A DNA stretch of 64,000 bases. Source: Bacillota bacterium (GTDB lineage Bacteria > Bacillota > Clostridia > Oscillospirales > Acutalibacteraceae). The notes under the pieces were generated by a model. It ran no database searches. It was not told the origin of the DNA and worked only from the letters and a program-made list of their open reading frames with translations. The first letter of the stretch is position 1; every line of letters begins with the position of its first letter. Positions 57,523-64,000 of this stretch are shown one piece after another. The stretch spans positions 38,954 to 102,953 of the forward strand of contig JAEYPT010000005.1 in NCBI GenBank assembly GCA_023410445.1, read 5' to 3'. The translations under genes were made by a program, and so were the position numbers.

Positions 57523-58023
57523 TCATGGTTCCGGCGGTTTCTCATGATAGAATTTAGCCAGATAAACACCGATTGCTATCTGACAGATAGAAATAAAAAC
57601 AGAAACCGCAGCGGTGACGATTACCTCCTGAACGATTCTTTGCATACTTGCCCCCATCATCTGCGACGTTTGAATGGCACTTTGAATACTTGCTGCATAA
57701 ACGGGGACGGTGTCAGACAAGTTCAGTATTCCGTCCAGAATTGCCAATATGCCTGCGGTGACCCGAATCAACGGATCTTTTAACAGGTGGAACCGGATTC
57801 CTCCATTTAACTTTTTGAGAAGCAGACACAGGATGATGATGACTGCAGCAATCACGGCAACCCAAGGCAAATCATCCTGCAAAAAGGATGAAGCTTTTAC
57901 GGTAACAACGTTGGCAGTGAGAAAGAAGGAACTTATTTTTTGGATCAGCGAGAATATACCGGTTATCAGCACGGATAGCAAACAGATGCCCAGTATGGTT
58001 TTGATTCGCTCCTGTTTTTCCAT
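57523..58023 (-). CDS. Hypothetical membrane protein
   Basis: The 166-residue protein has about four membrane helices (TILGICLLSVLITGIFSLI, PWVAVIAAVIIILCLLL, VTAGILAILDGILNL, and TAAVSVFISICQIAIGVYL). GGAGGA lies upstream of ATG 58023; the longer frame to 58077 lacks a site. No family recognised. It sits between the tRNAs and a run of small minus-strand genes. Confidence 0.72.
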   Translation of the reverse strand: MEKQERIKTILGICLLSVLITGIFSLIQKISSFFLTANVVTVKASSFLQDDLPWVAVIAAVIIILCLLLKKLNGGIRFHLLKDPLIRVTAGILAILDGILNLSDTVPVYAASIQSAIQTSQMMGASMQRIVQEVIVTAAVSVFISICQIAIGVYLAKFYHEKPPEP

Positions 58024-58227
58024 GGTGCGTATCCTCCGATGCAGGCGAATGACAATGATGTGTGATTGAATAATCAAATCATATCACTGCGGCCTTTCGG
58101 TTACAAGAGAAATAAAAGCCGAATGGTGTCTTCAAAATTTGAACGCTGGGGCATTAAGAAGAAAAGGACCCGCCGAAGCGAATCCTTTTCTGTGGAAGTA
58201 TTGAAAACAGTAAGCGAAGTGCCTGCC

Positions 58228-58746
58228 TCATTCTTCGTGCTCGTGATGATGATTGTGACCGCAGTGAGCAGCAGCGATCTGTTCCCCTGCTTCCGTCAGC
58301 GCGATGCTGCCCAATTCCAGCTCGGGGGTATCGCCCAAAAAGTTGGGCTTGGAGGCTCCCTCGATCACCGTTGCGCGGAAGTACTCGTAAATCTCGCTCG
58401 TTTTGTACTCCTCATAGTCATACCCTTTCAAAGGCATATCGTAATCCAGGGAAATAAGGCCGAGATCTTCCAGCTTTTGCAGAAAGGCTCCTGCCTCTTT
58501 GACCGTATTCAGATCGTCGCTTACCGAGCGAATGAAAACCGGCGCCAGAGCGGTACAGGCGAAATCATCCTCCCGGCTGTCCGTTACCGTGAACCGCGCC
58601 ACCGGCAGATAATGGGTGTGGCTGAGCCCATGGAGAAAATCCTTTTGGTTTTCCGTCACCTCGACCGGCTCGGCATGAGAATCGGTCTGGTGGGAATGTT
58701 CATGGCCACAGCTGCAGCCGCATTCGCAGTGTTCGTCGTGTGTCAT
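58228..58746 (-). CDS. Hypothetical protein with Cys/His-rich ends
   Basis: The 172-residue soluble protein begins HDEHCECGCSCGHEHSHQTD and ends HCGHNHHHEHEE, both likely metal-binding. The core (SHTHYLPVARFTVTDSREDD, LQKLEDLGLISLDYDMPLKGYDY, ATVIEG) has a winged-helix-like look (a helix then LGLISLDYD), but I cannot assign it. GGAGTA precedes ATG 58746. Metal storage or metal-responsive control would fit; this is inference. Confidence 0.68.
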   Translation of the reverse strand: MTHDEHCECGCSCGHEHSHQTDSHAEPVEVTENQKDFLHGLSHTHYLPVARFTVTDSREDDFACTALAPVFIRSVSDDLNTVKEAGAFLQKLEDLGLISLDYDMPLKGYDYEEYKTSEIYEYFRATVIEGASKPNFLGDTPELELGSIALTEAGEQIAAAHCGHNHHHEHEE

Positions 58747-58853
58747 TGTTTTACTCCTGTTCCTCTGACTTGATGGAACTATCATACACAAACGGCGGGA
58801 AAAAGTCCATATCTGCGGGTGCCTCACCCGATAACGCATGCAAGCTCTTTAAC

Positions 58854-59270
58854 TTATAGCCTTTTTTCCAACGCGATTCGGAAGTCCATCATACAGCCGA
58901 TGATAGTCACGATACTCATACATGATTTTTCAAATGTAGTGCCTAAGAATTGCTGGGCAATTCCTATTAGATCAAGAGGGATTCCAATCCAAAGCCAGAT
59001 GATCAGCAGTATCGTCCAAAATTTATTCAATCCAAGCGGAATGATTTTACTTGCAATCAATGTGATCAGAATACTGATGAAAATTGTAACTATGCTGCTG
59101 AGAGATGTTTGGAACGCGGCTTGGTAAGATATCGACCTGCCCCCATTTATCCAAGTATACGGCAGAACATGAGACATAACCAGAACGTGAACAAATATTG
59201 CAACTATGCCCACTGCAATAGAAATATACCCGGCTTTTTGGATGTTGAATCTTCTGATTTTTTCGATCAA
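58854..59270 (-). CDS. Membrane protein co-transcribed with a TetR regulator
   Basis: The 138-residue protein has four membrane helices (AGYISIAVGIVAIFVHVLV, SIVTIFISILITLIASKII, FWTILLIIWLWIGIPLDLI, and a shorter last one). Its start overlaps the stop of the TetR gene by 4 bp (ATGA), so it is translationally coupled and probably the regulated function. The family is unknown to me. Confidence 0.75.
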   Translation of the reverse strand: MIEKIRRFNIQKAGYISIAVGIVAIFVHVLVMSHVLPYTWINGGRSISYQAAFQTSLSSIVTIFISILITLIASKIIPLGLNKFWTILLIIWLWIGIPLDLIGIAQQFLGTTFEKSCMSIVTIIGCMMDFRIALEKRL

Positions 59271-59881
59271 CTGTTTTCCTCCAGATACTTATCTTTAATC
59301 AATAATCTTGACAGCAGCTTTGCCTCGAATATTTCTTGCCGATTATTAAAAACTCTTTTGATGCACATGGCATGTACCATGCTCCAGTAAAAATCCGACA
59401 ACACGATAGGGTCACCGTCGACTACCGTCCCTTCATGCTGACCGGCAGCAATCATATCGGCGAGAATTGCATTCGGTATGTTCTCATATTCATTTGTAAA
59501 TGAATTGTCAAAATCATTTTGCTTTGCCACCTGCAAATTAAGTGCAAACAGATAAATCAGTTGGGAATCACTTGATATTGCCTTAATGATGTGATCGGAC
59601 AATAACATGATTTTTTTCGCGGAACTTACAGGACTTTTTTGAAGCTCAGCCATATCATGTCTGTTTTTTTCTGTCCCCATATTCAAGATTTGATGAAACA
59701 TATCCTCTTTTGAAGAAAAATAGCAATAGATTGTTCCTTGCCCAATACCGATAAACTTTGCTAGGTCGCTTATCTTGGTTCCATAGAAACCGTACCTGGC
59801 AAAGTAAACGAGAGAGGATTCCAGAATTTTTGTTCGCATTTTTTCTTTTATAAATTCACATTGTTCCGTCGATTTTGGCAT
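59267..59881 (-). CDS. TetR/AcrR-family regulator
   Basis: The 204-residue protein has the HTH MRTKILESSLVYFARYGFYGTKISDLAKFIGIGQGTIYCYFSSKEDMF (positions ~15-62) and a helical ligand domain. ATG 59881 is chosen because GAGATG lies 6 nt upstream; the frame extends to 59947 through the promoter. It is first in an operon with the membrane protein. An inverted repeat over its start site suggests autorepression. Confidence 0.86.
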   Translation of the reverse strand: MPKSTEQCEFIKEKMRTKILESSLVYFARYGFYGTKISDLAKFIGIGQGTIYCYFSSKEDMFHQILNMGTEKNRHDMAELQKSPVSSAKKIMLLSDHIIKAISSDSQLIYLFALNLQVAKQNDFDNSFTNEYENIPNAILADMIAAGQHEGTVVDGDPIVLSDFYWSMVHAMCIKRVFNNRQEIFEAKLLSRLLIKDKYLEENS

Positions 59882-59896
59882 TTTATCATCTCTTTG

Positions 59897-59947
59897 AATG
59901 AATATTTGTTCATTGATAATTATAACAATATCACTAAGCAAGATCAA
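59897..59947 (-). promoter_or_regulatory. Promoter and operator of the TetR operon
   Basis: On the minus strand TTGATC (59947-59942), 17 bp and TATAAT (59924-59919). The inverted repeat AATGAA-N6-TTCATT (59897-59914) covers the transcription start region. Confidence 0.7.
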
Positions 59948-60031
59948 GTGTTATTACATAATGATGCTATTAGGAAAGCTCCATGTACAGGCTCTAACTC
60001 TGGCACATGGAGCTTTGAATGATCAAGTGAA

Positions 60032-60115
60032 AGGTTTCGAAGGCAGTTTAACCTATTCACGTGTGCCACAAGTCCTTCGGTTACTTTCCGGAAGAGAAAA
60101 GCAGATGGCTGCTGT
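60032..60115 (-). repeat. Diverged copy of the tRNA-Pro-associated repeat
   Basis: GGTTTCGAAGGCAGTTTAACC and the next ~65 bp match the middle of the 175-bp units at 61133-61483 with about 20% differences, but without the tRNA part. Short ORFs here are translations of the repeat, not genes. Confidence 0.6.
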
Positions 60116-60175
60116 TTGTTTGACATCTATGTAGACGGAAAGAAGAACGGTCATGGAATCTCTATTGCTTTCATG

Positions 60176-60430
60176 TCAGTAACAAACATGTTTCAGAATT
60201 TGTTTTACTTCGGAAGAAGCTTTGACTATTCCACGTACTTTGATGCGGTTAATAGTCTCTTTGGCTAAATCGGGAGAGACATCCTTTGCAATTACCAATA
60301 GACCAACCATATGAATATTTGCTTTTCGTTTGGCCGCCTTGAGCTTTTCTAAGTCTTTACGCTTGATTGTAACGATACCAGAATAGGCGGTAATGCTTGA
60401 CAGATCGAATTCAAATATTGGATGATCCAT
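60176..60430 (-). CDS. Small hypothetical protein
   Basis: The 84-residue protein starts at ATG 60430 behind AAGGAGAT and overlaps the upstream regulator gene by 20 bp. It has a central basic helix (KRKDLEKLKAAKRKANIHM) followed by VGLLVIAKDVSPDLAKETINRIKVRGIV. No membrane segment. Unknown family; co-expression with the HTH protein suggests a shared role. Confidence 0.62.
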   Translation of the reverse strand: MDHPIFEFDLSSITAYSGIVTIKRKDLEKLKAAKRKANIHMVGLLVIAKDVSPDLAKETINRIKVRGIVKASSEVKQILKHVCY

Positions 60431-60986
60431 GAAACTGCATCTCCTTTTCATCTTCGACCGGTGGAGTGATAATTGTAACCATGGTATGAAGTTTCTGATC
60501 TTTTGACTTCCTTGTCATCGCTGGTTCAAGTATTTTTGCAATTTTTTTGCTGTATTCAACAAATTCCTCAGATGTGCCATACAGCGGGACGGCAGTATAG
60601 CTTGAACCATCACCAGCAATGTCAATATTTTTACTCTTGGAATATGCCTCAAATTTTTTCAGTAACTCAATTACAAAGGTACTGAATAACTTGAAGTAAG
60701 CTTCGCCGTCATTATTTTTTACGATACGATCTTCAAGGTTTAAAAATTCTTTGCTTAACGCATATGTCTTTTCAATAATAGCTCGCACTTTATTTTCCGA
60801 TACAATTTGGATGATACCGGCACTTTCCATGCTTTTAAGCGCACGATATAAAGTAGCTTGTGGGATATCATGATTCATTTTTAGCAAATTTTGAGTCGTT
60901 GATGGACCTTTTTGCAACATGAATATTATTTTAGTTTTAACAGGATTCTCAATGCAATCCAAGAGTTTGTCCGTTGCTAAATCCAT
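60411..60986 (-). CDS. ArsR-like winged-helix regulator
   Basis: The 191-residue protein has an N-terminal winged helix (NPVKTKIIFMLQKGPSTTQNLLKMNHDIPQATLYRALKSMESAGII) like ArsR/PadR-type proteins. A C-terminal helical domain with an acidic surface follows. AAAGGG precedes the ATG. It is first in a two-gene operon. The palindrome overlapping its promoter suggests autoregulation. Confidence 0.78.
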   Translation of the reverse strand: MDLATDKLLDCIENPVKTKIIFMLQKGPSTTQNLLKMNHDIPQATLYRALKSMESAGIIQIVSENKVRAIIEKTYALSKEFLNLEDRIVKNNDGEAYFKLFSTFVIELLKKFEAYSKSKNIDIAGDGSSYTAVPLYGTSEEFVEYSKKIAKILEPAMTRKSKDQKLHTMVTIITPPVEDEKEMQFHGSSNI

Positions 60987-61015
60987 AGAACCACCCTTTC
61001 ATTATCAATTACATA

Positions 61016-61043
61016 ATTTTATCACAATGATAATATTAGTCAA
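61016..61043 (-). promoter_or_regulatory. Promoter with palindromic operator
   Basis: On the minus strand TTGACT (61043-61038), 16 bp and TAAAAT (61021-61016). The perfect inverted repeat TTATCA-N3-TGATAA (61019-61033) lies over the -10 and spacer, and a half-site TTATCA follows near 61002. Confidence 0.7.
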
Positions 61044-61132
61044 TATAAAAAGATTAGGATTGATACACAGGACCGAATCCTTTAAAAATGGAAAAAAGAA
61101 AAGCCCCAAAACTTTGAGTTTCTCTGTTTTTT

Positions 61133-61483
61133 GGTCGAGGTGACAGGATTCGAAGGTAGTTTAACCTTTTCCGCGTTCCGCGAGTCCCTTCGGTTCCTTT
61201 TAGGAAGAGGAAAGCGCACGGCTGCTCCCAACTTGCGCCTGCAGGTTCTCACCGCCAGCCATCAACGAAAAAAGCAGCTCACCCCCTGCGGGGGCAAGCT
61301 GCTTTTTGGTCGAGGTGACAGGATTCGAAGGTAGTTAAACCTTTCCACGCGTGCCGCGAGTCCCTTTGGCTTCTCTTTGGAAAAGAAAAGCGCGCTTGTG
61401 CTCCCGATTTGCGCCTGCAGGTTCTCACCGTCAGCCATCAACGAAAAAAGCAGCTCACCCCCTGCGGGGGCAAGCTGCTTTTT
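61133..61483 (-). repeat. Two tandem 175-bp units duplicating the tRNA-Pro 3' end
   Basis: Units 61133-61307 and 61308-61483 each begin with the 22 bp that form the 3' end of tRNA-Pro, then run into about 110 bp of unique repeat. Both end with the same terminator hairpin (GCAGCT..., GC-rich, about 30 bp). The real tRNA follows directly. ORFs in the units are spurious. Confidence 0.85.
61443..61482 (-). terminator. Terminator of tRNA-Pro
   Basis: AAAAAGCAGCT and CCCC pair with GGGG and AGCTGCTTTTT, adjacent to the tRNA 3' end. The same hairpin recurs at 61268-61307 in the upstream repeat unit. Confidence 0.85.
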
Positions 61484-61558
61484 GGTCGAGGTGACAGGAT
61501 TCGAACCTGCGACATCCTGCTCCCAAAGCAGGCGCGCTACCAACTGCGCTACACCTCG
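61483..61558 (-). tRNA. tRNA-Pro (TGG)
   Basis: Acceptor CGAGGTG/CACCTCG, D-arm GCGCAGTTGGTAGCGC, anticodon stem CCTGC/GCAGG with loop TTTGGGA (anticodon TGG), T-arm CAGGTTCGAATCCTG, and CCA encoded at 61485-61483. Confidence 0.95.
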
Positions 61559-61780
61559 TTTTTTATTCGGTTCAACAGCTTTCCTATTATAGGGGAAAAA
61601 GAAGCGATTGTCAAGGCAAACAGACAGCGCCGGAAAGGCCTGTTCAACATGCCTCGAAATCATTGGAAAATGTTATCAACAAATTGTTTATAAAACGTTC
61701 AAACGACATTTAAAATTTATGCTATGATTAAGAAAAGAACAAAAACAGATCGAATCAAAACGAACGGAGGGGGAATAACG

Positions 61781-63223
61781 GTGATTTATAAAAGAAAGAA
61801 GTTGTTCCGGCTGGCGGCAGCCGTCCTTGCCGGTGTGCTGATTCTTCAGACAACCGGCTGCGCGACGATGGAAAAATATTGGAATACAGCGGTTTCTTCC
61901 GGCCTTGCGGAGCTTTCGTCTTCCCCCACCATTCAATTTGATCCTTCGCCCGCGTCCGCTCAGCCATCATCCCGGGCGGCATCCGGAACGCCGGCTGCGT
62001 CTTCCCGAAAATCCGGCGTGCAGAGCGTCAAAAAAGTCACGTCAAACGCGGGGGACAACGGCGGGCAGTACAAGAACGTCGCAAAAAGCGGCGTCAGTTC
62101 GTCAAGTTATTCCTTCCTCAGCCAGCGAGGTGGTTATCAGGGCCTGACAGACGGCACGGAACGGAATCTTTATCAATTGATCGGGCAGAGCGTCGGACAG
62201 ATTTCCAGCCAGAAGGATTCGGCGGGCTACTATCCCGTTCGCCGGGTTTCGGTTTCCGGCAGCGTATCGGAAGCCAAGATTCGGCTGGCGCTGATGGCAT
62301 ATCTGAACGACAATCCGCAGGTATTCTGGATCGCAAACGCCTATTCCTACGGACTTTCAGGCGCGGGAACGACTCTCCAGATGTATTCCTATCTTTCGCC
62401 GAGTGACTGCGGCGCGGCAGTGAAAAATTTTAACAGCCGCCTTCAGGCAGCGGTGAAAAGCATCCCCGGCGGACTGAGTCAGTTCAGTCGGGAGGAATCG
62501 GCGTTCGATTATCTGATCGCCCGCTGCAGCTATGACGATGCCGCGGCGGCGGATTCCAGCCTATGGCAGGCTTATACGGCCTACGGGGCGCTGGTAAACG
62601 GAAAAGCAGTGTGCGAGGGCTATTCCCGCGCCATGCAGCTTCTGGCCAGCTATACCGGGCTTTCCTGCATCCTGATCCGCGGGACGGGCGACGGAGTCAA
62701 TCACATGTGGAATGAAATCAACATCGACGGCCAATGGTACAATCTTGACGTGACCTGGTGCGACAGCAACATGCTTATCTATAACTATTTCAATGTCACG
62801 GATTCCGTGCTCAGCCAGACCCATCAGGCTGGGCCGCTCGCCTCATCCCTGTCAGAGAGCGCCGTTTGCGGCGCCAATTCCCAATATAATCTGCTCCTGC
62901 CGGCGTGCACTTCGTCGGCCGCCAACTATTTCGTCCTCCGCGGTGCACCTGTGACGGCAATCGGCAGTTCGGGAGACAGCGCCGCTGAGCAGGCGGTCGC
63001 CGCACGTCTGAAGGCGGGGGATACCACCATCCCATTCCGGATCGCGTCAAATTTGAACTTCGACAGCACCGTCAGCCAGATGATGACGGAATCTCCCTAT
63101 AAGATGTGGACCTATCTGGAGAAAGCCTCCGCGATGGCTGGCAGAAAATTGAACCTTCAGCAGACCACCTATGCGACGGACAAGGCTGACCGGGGGATCA
63201 ATGTAAAGGTGACGTATCAGTAA
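61781..63223 (+). CDS. Lipoprotein with transglutaminase-like domain
   Basis: The 480-residue protein has a lipoprotein signal (FRLAAAVLAGVLILQTTGC), a low-complexity Ser/Ala/Pro region, and a transglutaminase-like core. The triad is visible as NGKAVCEGYSRAMQLL (Cys), NHMWNEI (His) and YNLDVTWCDS (Asp). The fold can be a protease or a catalytically used scaffold at the cell surface. The start is GTG 61781 behind GGAGGGGG. Monocistronic. Nothing else is recognisable in 61559-61780. Confidence 0.83.
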   Translation: MIYKRKKLFRLAAAVLAGVLILQTTGCATMEKYWNTAVSSGLAELSSSPTIQFDPSPASAQPSSRAASGTPAASSRKSGVQSVKKVTSNAGDNGGQYKNVAKSGVSSSSYSFLSQRGGYQGLTDGTERNLYQLIGQSVGQISSQKDSAGYYPVRRVSVSGSVSEAKIRLALMAYLNDNPQVFWIANAYSYGLSGAGTTLQMYSYLSPSDCGAAVKNFNSRLQAAVKSIPGGLSQFSREESAFDYLIARCSYDDAAAADSSLWQAYTAYGALVNGKAVCEGYSRAMQLLASYTGLSCILIRGTGDGVNHMWNEINIDGQWYNLDVTWCDSNMLIYNYFNVTDSVLSQTHQAGPLASSLSESAVCGANSQYNLLLPACTSSAANYFVLRGAPVTAIGSSGDSAAEQAVAARLKAGDTTIPFRIASNLNFDSTVSQMMTESPYKMWTYLEKASAMAGRKLNLQQTTYATDKADRGINVKVTYQ

Positions 63224-63230
63224 ACGGGAT

Positions 63231-63259
63231 TTGATATTTTCCCGCAGATATGCTATAAT
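63231..63259 (+). promoter_or_regulatory. Promoter of the HPPK-like gene
   Basis: TTGATA (63231-63236), 17 bp and TATAAT (63254-63259) predict a leader of about 140 nt with no recognised element. Confidence 0.7.
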
Positions 63260-63403
63260 TTCAATGGACAAAAGGGATATTCTGTAATCTTTGGAATATT
63301 TATGAAATATCCATTGATACTTCTATGGTAAGGCAAGCTGTGTTTCTGGGTTTCCGATCGGCTGAAGCGTGGGCGCGGAGCTATTATAAGAAGGAGAAGC
63401 ATT

Positions 63404-63865
63404 ATGAAAAAGGCGATTCTTAGCTTTGCTTCCGGCAGGGGAAAACGGGAAGAGAATGTCCGAAATGCTATTCGCGCAATGGAAAGGCTGTCGGGGACGA
63501 CGATTATCGTCAAGTCAAGCCTGTATGAATCCGTCACGGACGAAGCAGAAAAGCTGACGGCCTGTGCCGTGCTGCTTACCGAGCTTTCCCCATTTGCGCT
63601 CTTTGGAGCCTGCAAAGGCATTGAGGCGGCATTGGGTCGTACCCCGGACGAGGACTCCGGTAAGCAGGTAGTGGAGATCGAGCTTCTCCTGTACGAAGAT
63701 GTGGTTCTGCGGAATCCCGAGCTGACACTGCCGCATCCGGGGCTGCTCCGCCGGCCGTTGTTTTTGCTCCCGCTGGGGGAGATATTCCCCGACGGGAAGG
63801 CCCTTGGAACCGACTTTTCCGGGGCGCTTCGAAAAGCCGATCCGGAACGGATTCACATGCTCTGA
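63404..63865 (+). CDS. HPPK (FolK)-like protein with altered metal-binding residues
   Basis: The 153-residue protein follows the folate-pathway pyrophosphokinase pattern: a KKAILSFASGRGKREENVRNAI start, FGACKGIEAALGR, then VEIELLLYEDVVLRNPELTLPHPGLLRRPLFLLPLGEI. In typical HPPK the DIDLLL-type segment supplies two Mg2+-binding Asp; here both are Glu (EIEL), and the PRxID arginine before them is missing. It may therefore be a diverged or inactive paralogue. GAAGGAGAA precedes the ATG. No other folate genes are visible. Confidence 0.68.
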   Translation: MKKAILSFASGRGKREENVRNAIRAMERLSGTTIIVKSSLYESVTDEAEKLTACAVLLTELSPFALFGACKGIEAALGRTPDEDSGKQVVEIELLLYEDVVLRNPELTLPHPGLLRRPLFLLPLGEIFPDGKALGTDFSGALRKADPERIHML

Positions 63866-63897
63866 AAATAAAAACCGAAAAAAAGTGAGAAAAAGGG

Positions 63898-63926
63898 TTG
63901 ACAATGGGAGCGTGGTTTGGTATTAT
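63898..63926 (+). promoter_or_regulatory. Strong promoter leading out of the window
   Basis: TTGACA (63898-63903), 17 bp and TATTAT (63921-63926). The transcript begins about 70 bp before the window end; the visible part is GC-rich and may be a structured leader, but too little is present to name it. Confidence 0.75.
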
Positions 63927-64000
63927 AGTGAAGCGCCTTACGGAAACGGACACTTGAGAGAGCGGTTCGAAACGCCGGAAAGCCGCATGGGACCTTGAAA

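Noticed and set aside
61262..61663. 133-codon ORF containing a GENLQAQIGSTSALFF-type sequence
   Set aside because: It is the translation of the repeat units and tRNA-Pro; similar predicted proteins are annotation artefacts of such repeats.
1..64000. CRISPR array, rRNA genes, intact insertion sequence or replication origin
   Set aside because: I looked for regularly spaced repeats, rRNA signatures, transposase-like ORFs with inverted ends and DnaA-box clusters and saw none that I could support.

Overview
The window looks like a chromosomal segment of a spore-forming, mostly anaerobic Clostridia member, probably Oscillospiraceae/Ruminococcaceae (a Caproiciproducens-like genome is my guess, not shown). 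The reasons are AGGAGG-type ribosome sites with many TTG and GTG starts, a SUF operon with SufU, type III glutamine synthetase, an archaeal-type split glutamate synthase, a rubredoxin/flavodiiron pair, a YtvI-like sporulation permease and a TcdR-type sigma factor. Most of the window is about 50-55% GC; 47.5-61 kb is visibly more AT-rich.

0-16 kb: a partial gene, a C39-like cysteine peptidase, the oxygen/NO-detoxifying flavodiiron-rubredoxin pair, a PAP2 phosphatase, a Ca2+ P-type ATPase, an AI-2E/YtvI permease, an XRE regulator, nicotinate phosphoribosyltransferase, RNase P RNA with a clear promoter and terminator, a MarR-hydrolase operon, a TetR-SDR divergent pair with twin operators, and a LytTR-DUF3021-methyltransferase operon.

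16-31 kb is centred on nitrogen assimilation. glnN is divergent from a five-gene split glutamate synthase operon. Downstream lie a CrtO-like acyltransferase, a cohesin-like surface protein, an L,D-transpeptidase and a second glutamine synthetase (glnA) behind a leader with the ANTAR dual-hairpin/terminator architecture. Pyridoxamine kinase, a DUF1003 protein and a condensation-fold acyltransferase follow. 32-39 kb has two tiny ORFs, a SAM methyltransferase, an HTH protein and the complete sufCBDSU operon. 39-47.4 kb has an AraC regulator, an HD protein, two chemoreceptors behind sigma-D-type promoters and a PAS-GGDEF-HD-GYP protein.

47.5-57.1 kb is an accessory island bracketed by 42-bp direct repeats (38/42 identical), and it is the most interesting part. 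At its centre is a TcdR-like sigma factor followed by a TcdE-like holin, the regulator-exporter pair known from clostridial toxin loci, but with no large toxin. Around it are three leaderless cysteine hydrolases (CHAP, now frameshifted; C39-like; NlpC/P60-like). Each lies behind a TTTACA-N15/16-CTCTYY promoter, the type I recall for TcdR-family sigmas, and the sigma gene has the same promoter. Two of the hydrolases share a C-terminal domain of about 80 residues. Each hydrolase is convergent with a serine-rich lipoprotein whose lipid-anchor cysteine is residue 21 in all three. My hypothesis is a sigma-controlled, holin-exported effector/immunity array. The island ends with an ECF sigma/anti-sigma/secreted-protein operon.

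57-64 kb: tRNA-Tyr and tRNA-Thr, several small membrane and regulatory proteins, tandem 175-bp repeats that duplicate the 3' end of tRNA-Pro, a transglutaminase-like lipoprotein, an HPPK-like protein with altered acidic residues, and a strong promoter leading out of the window.
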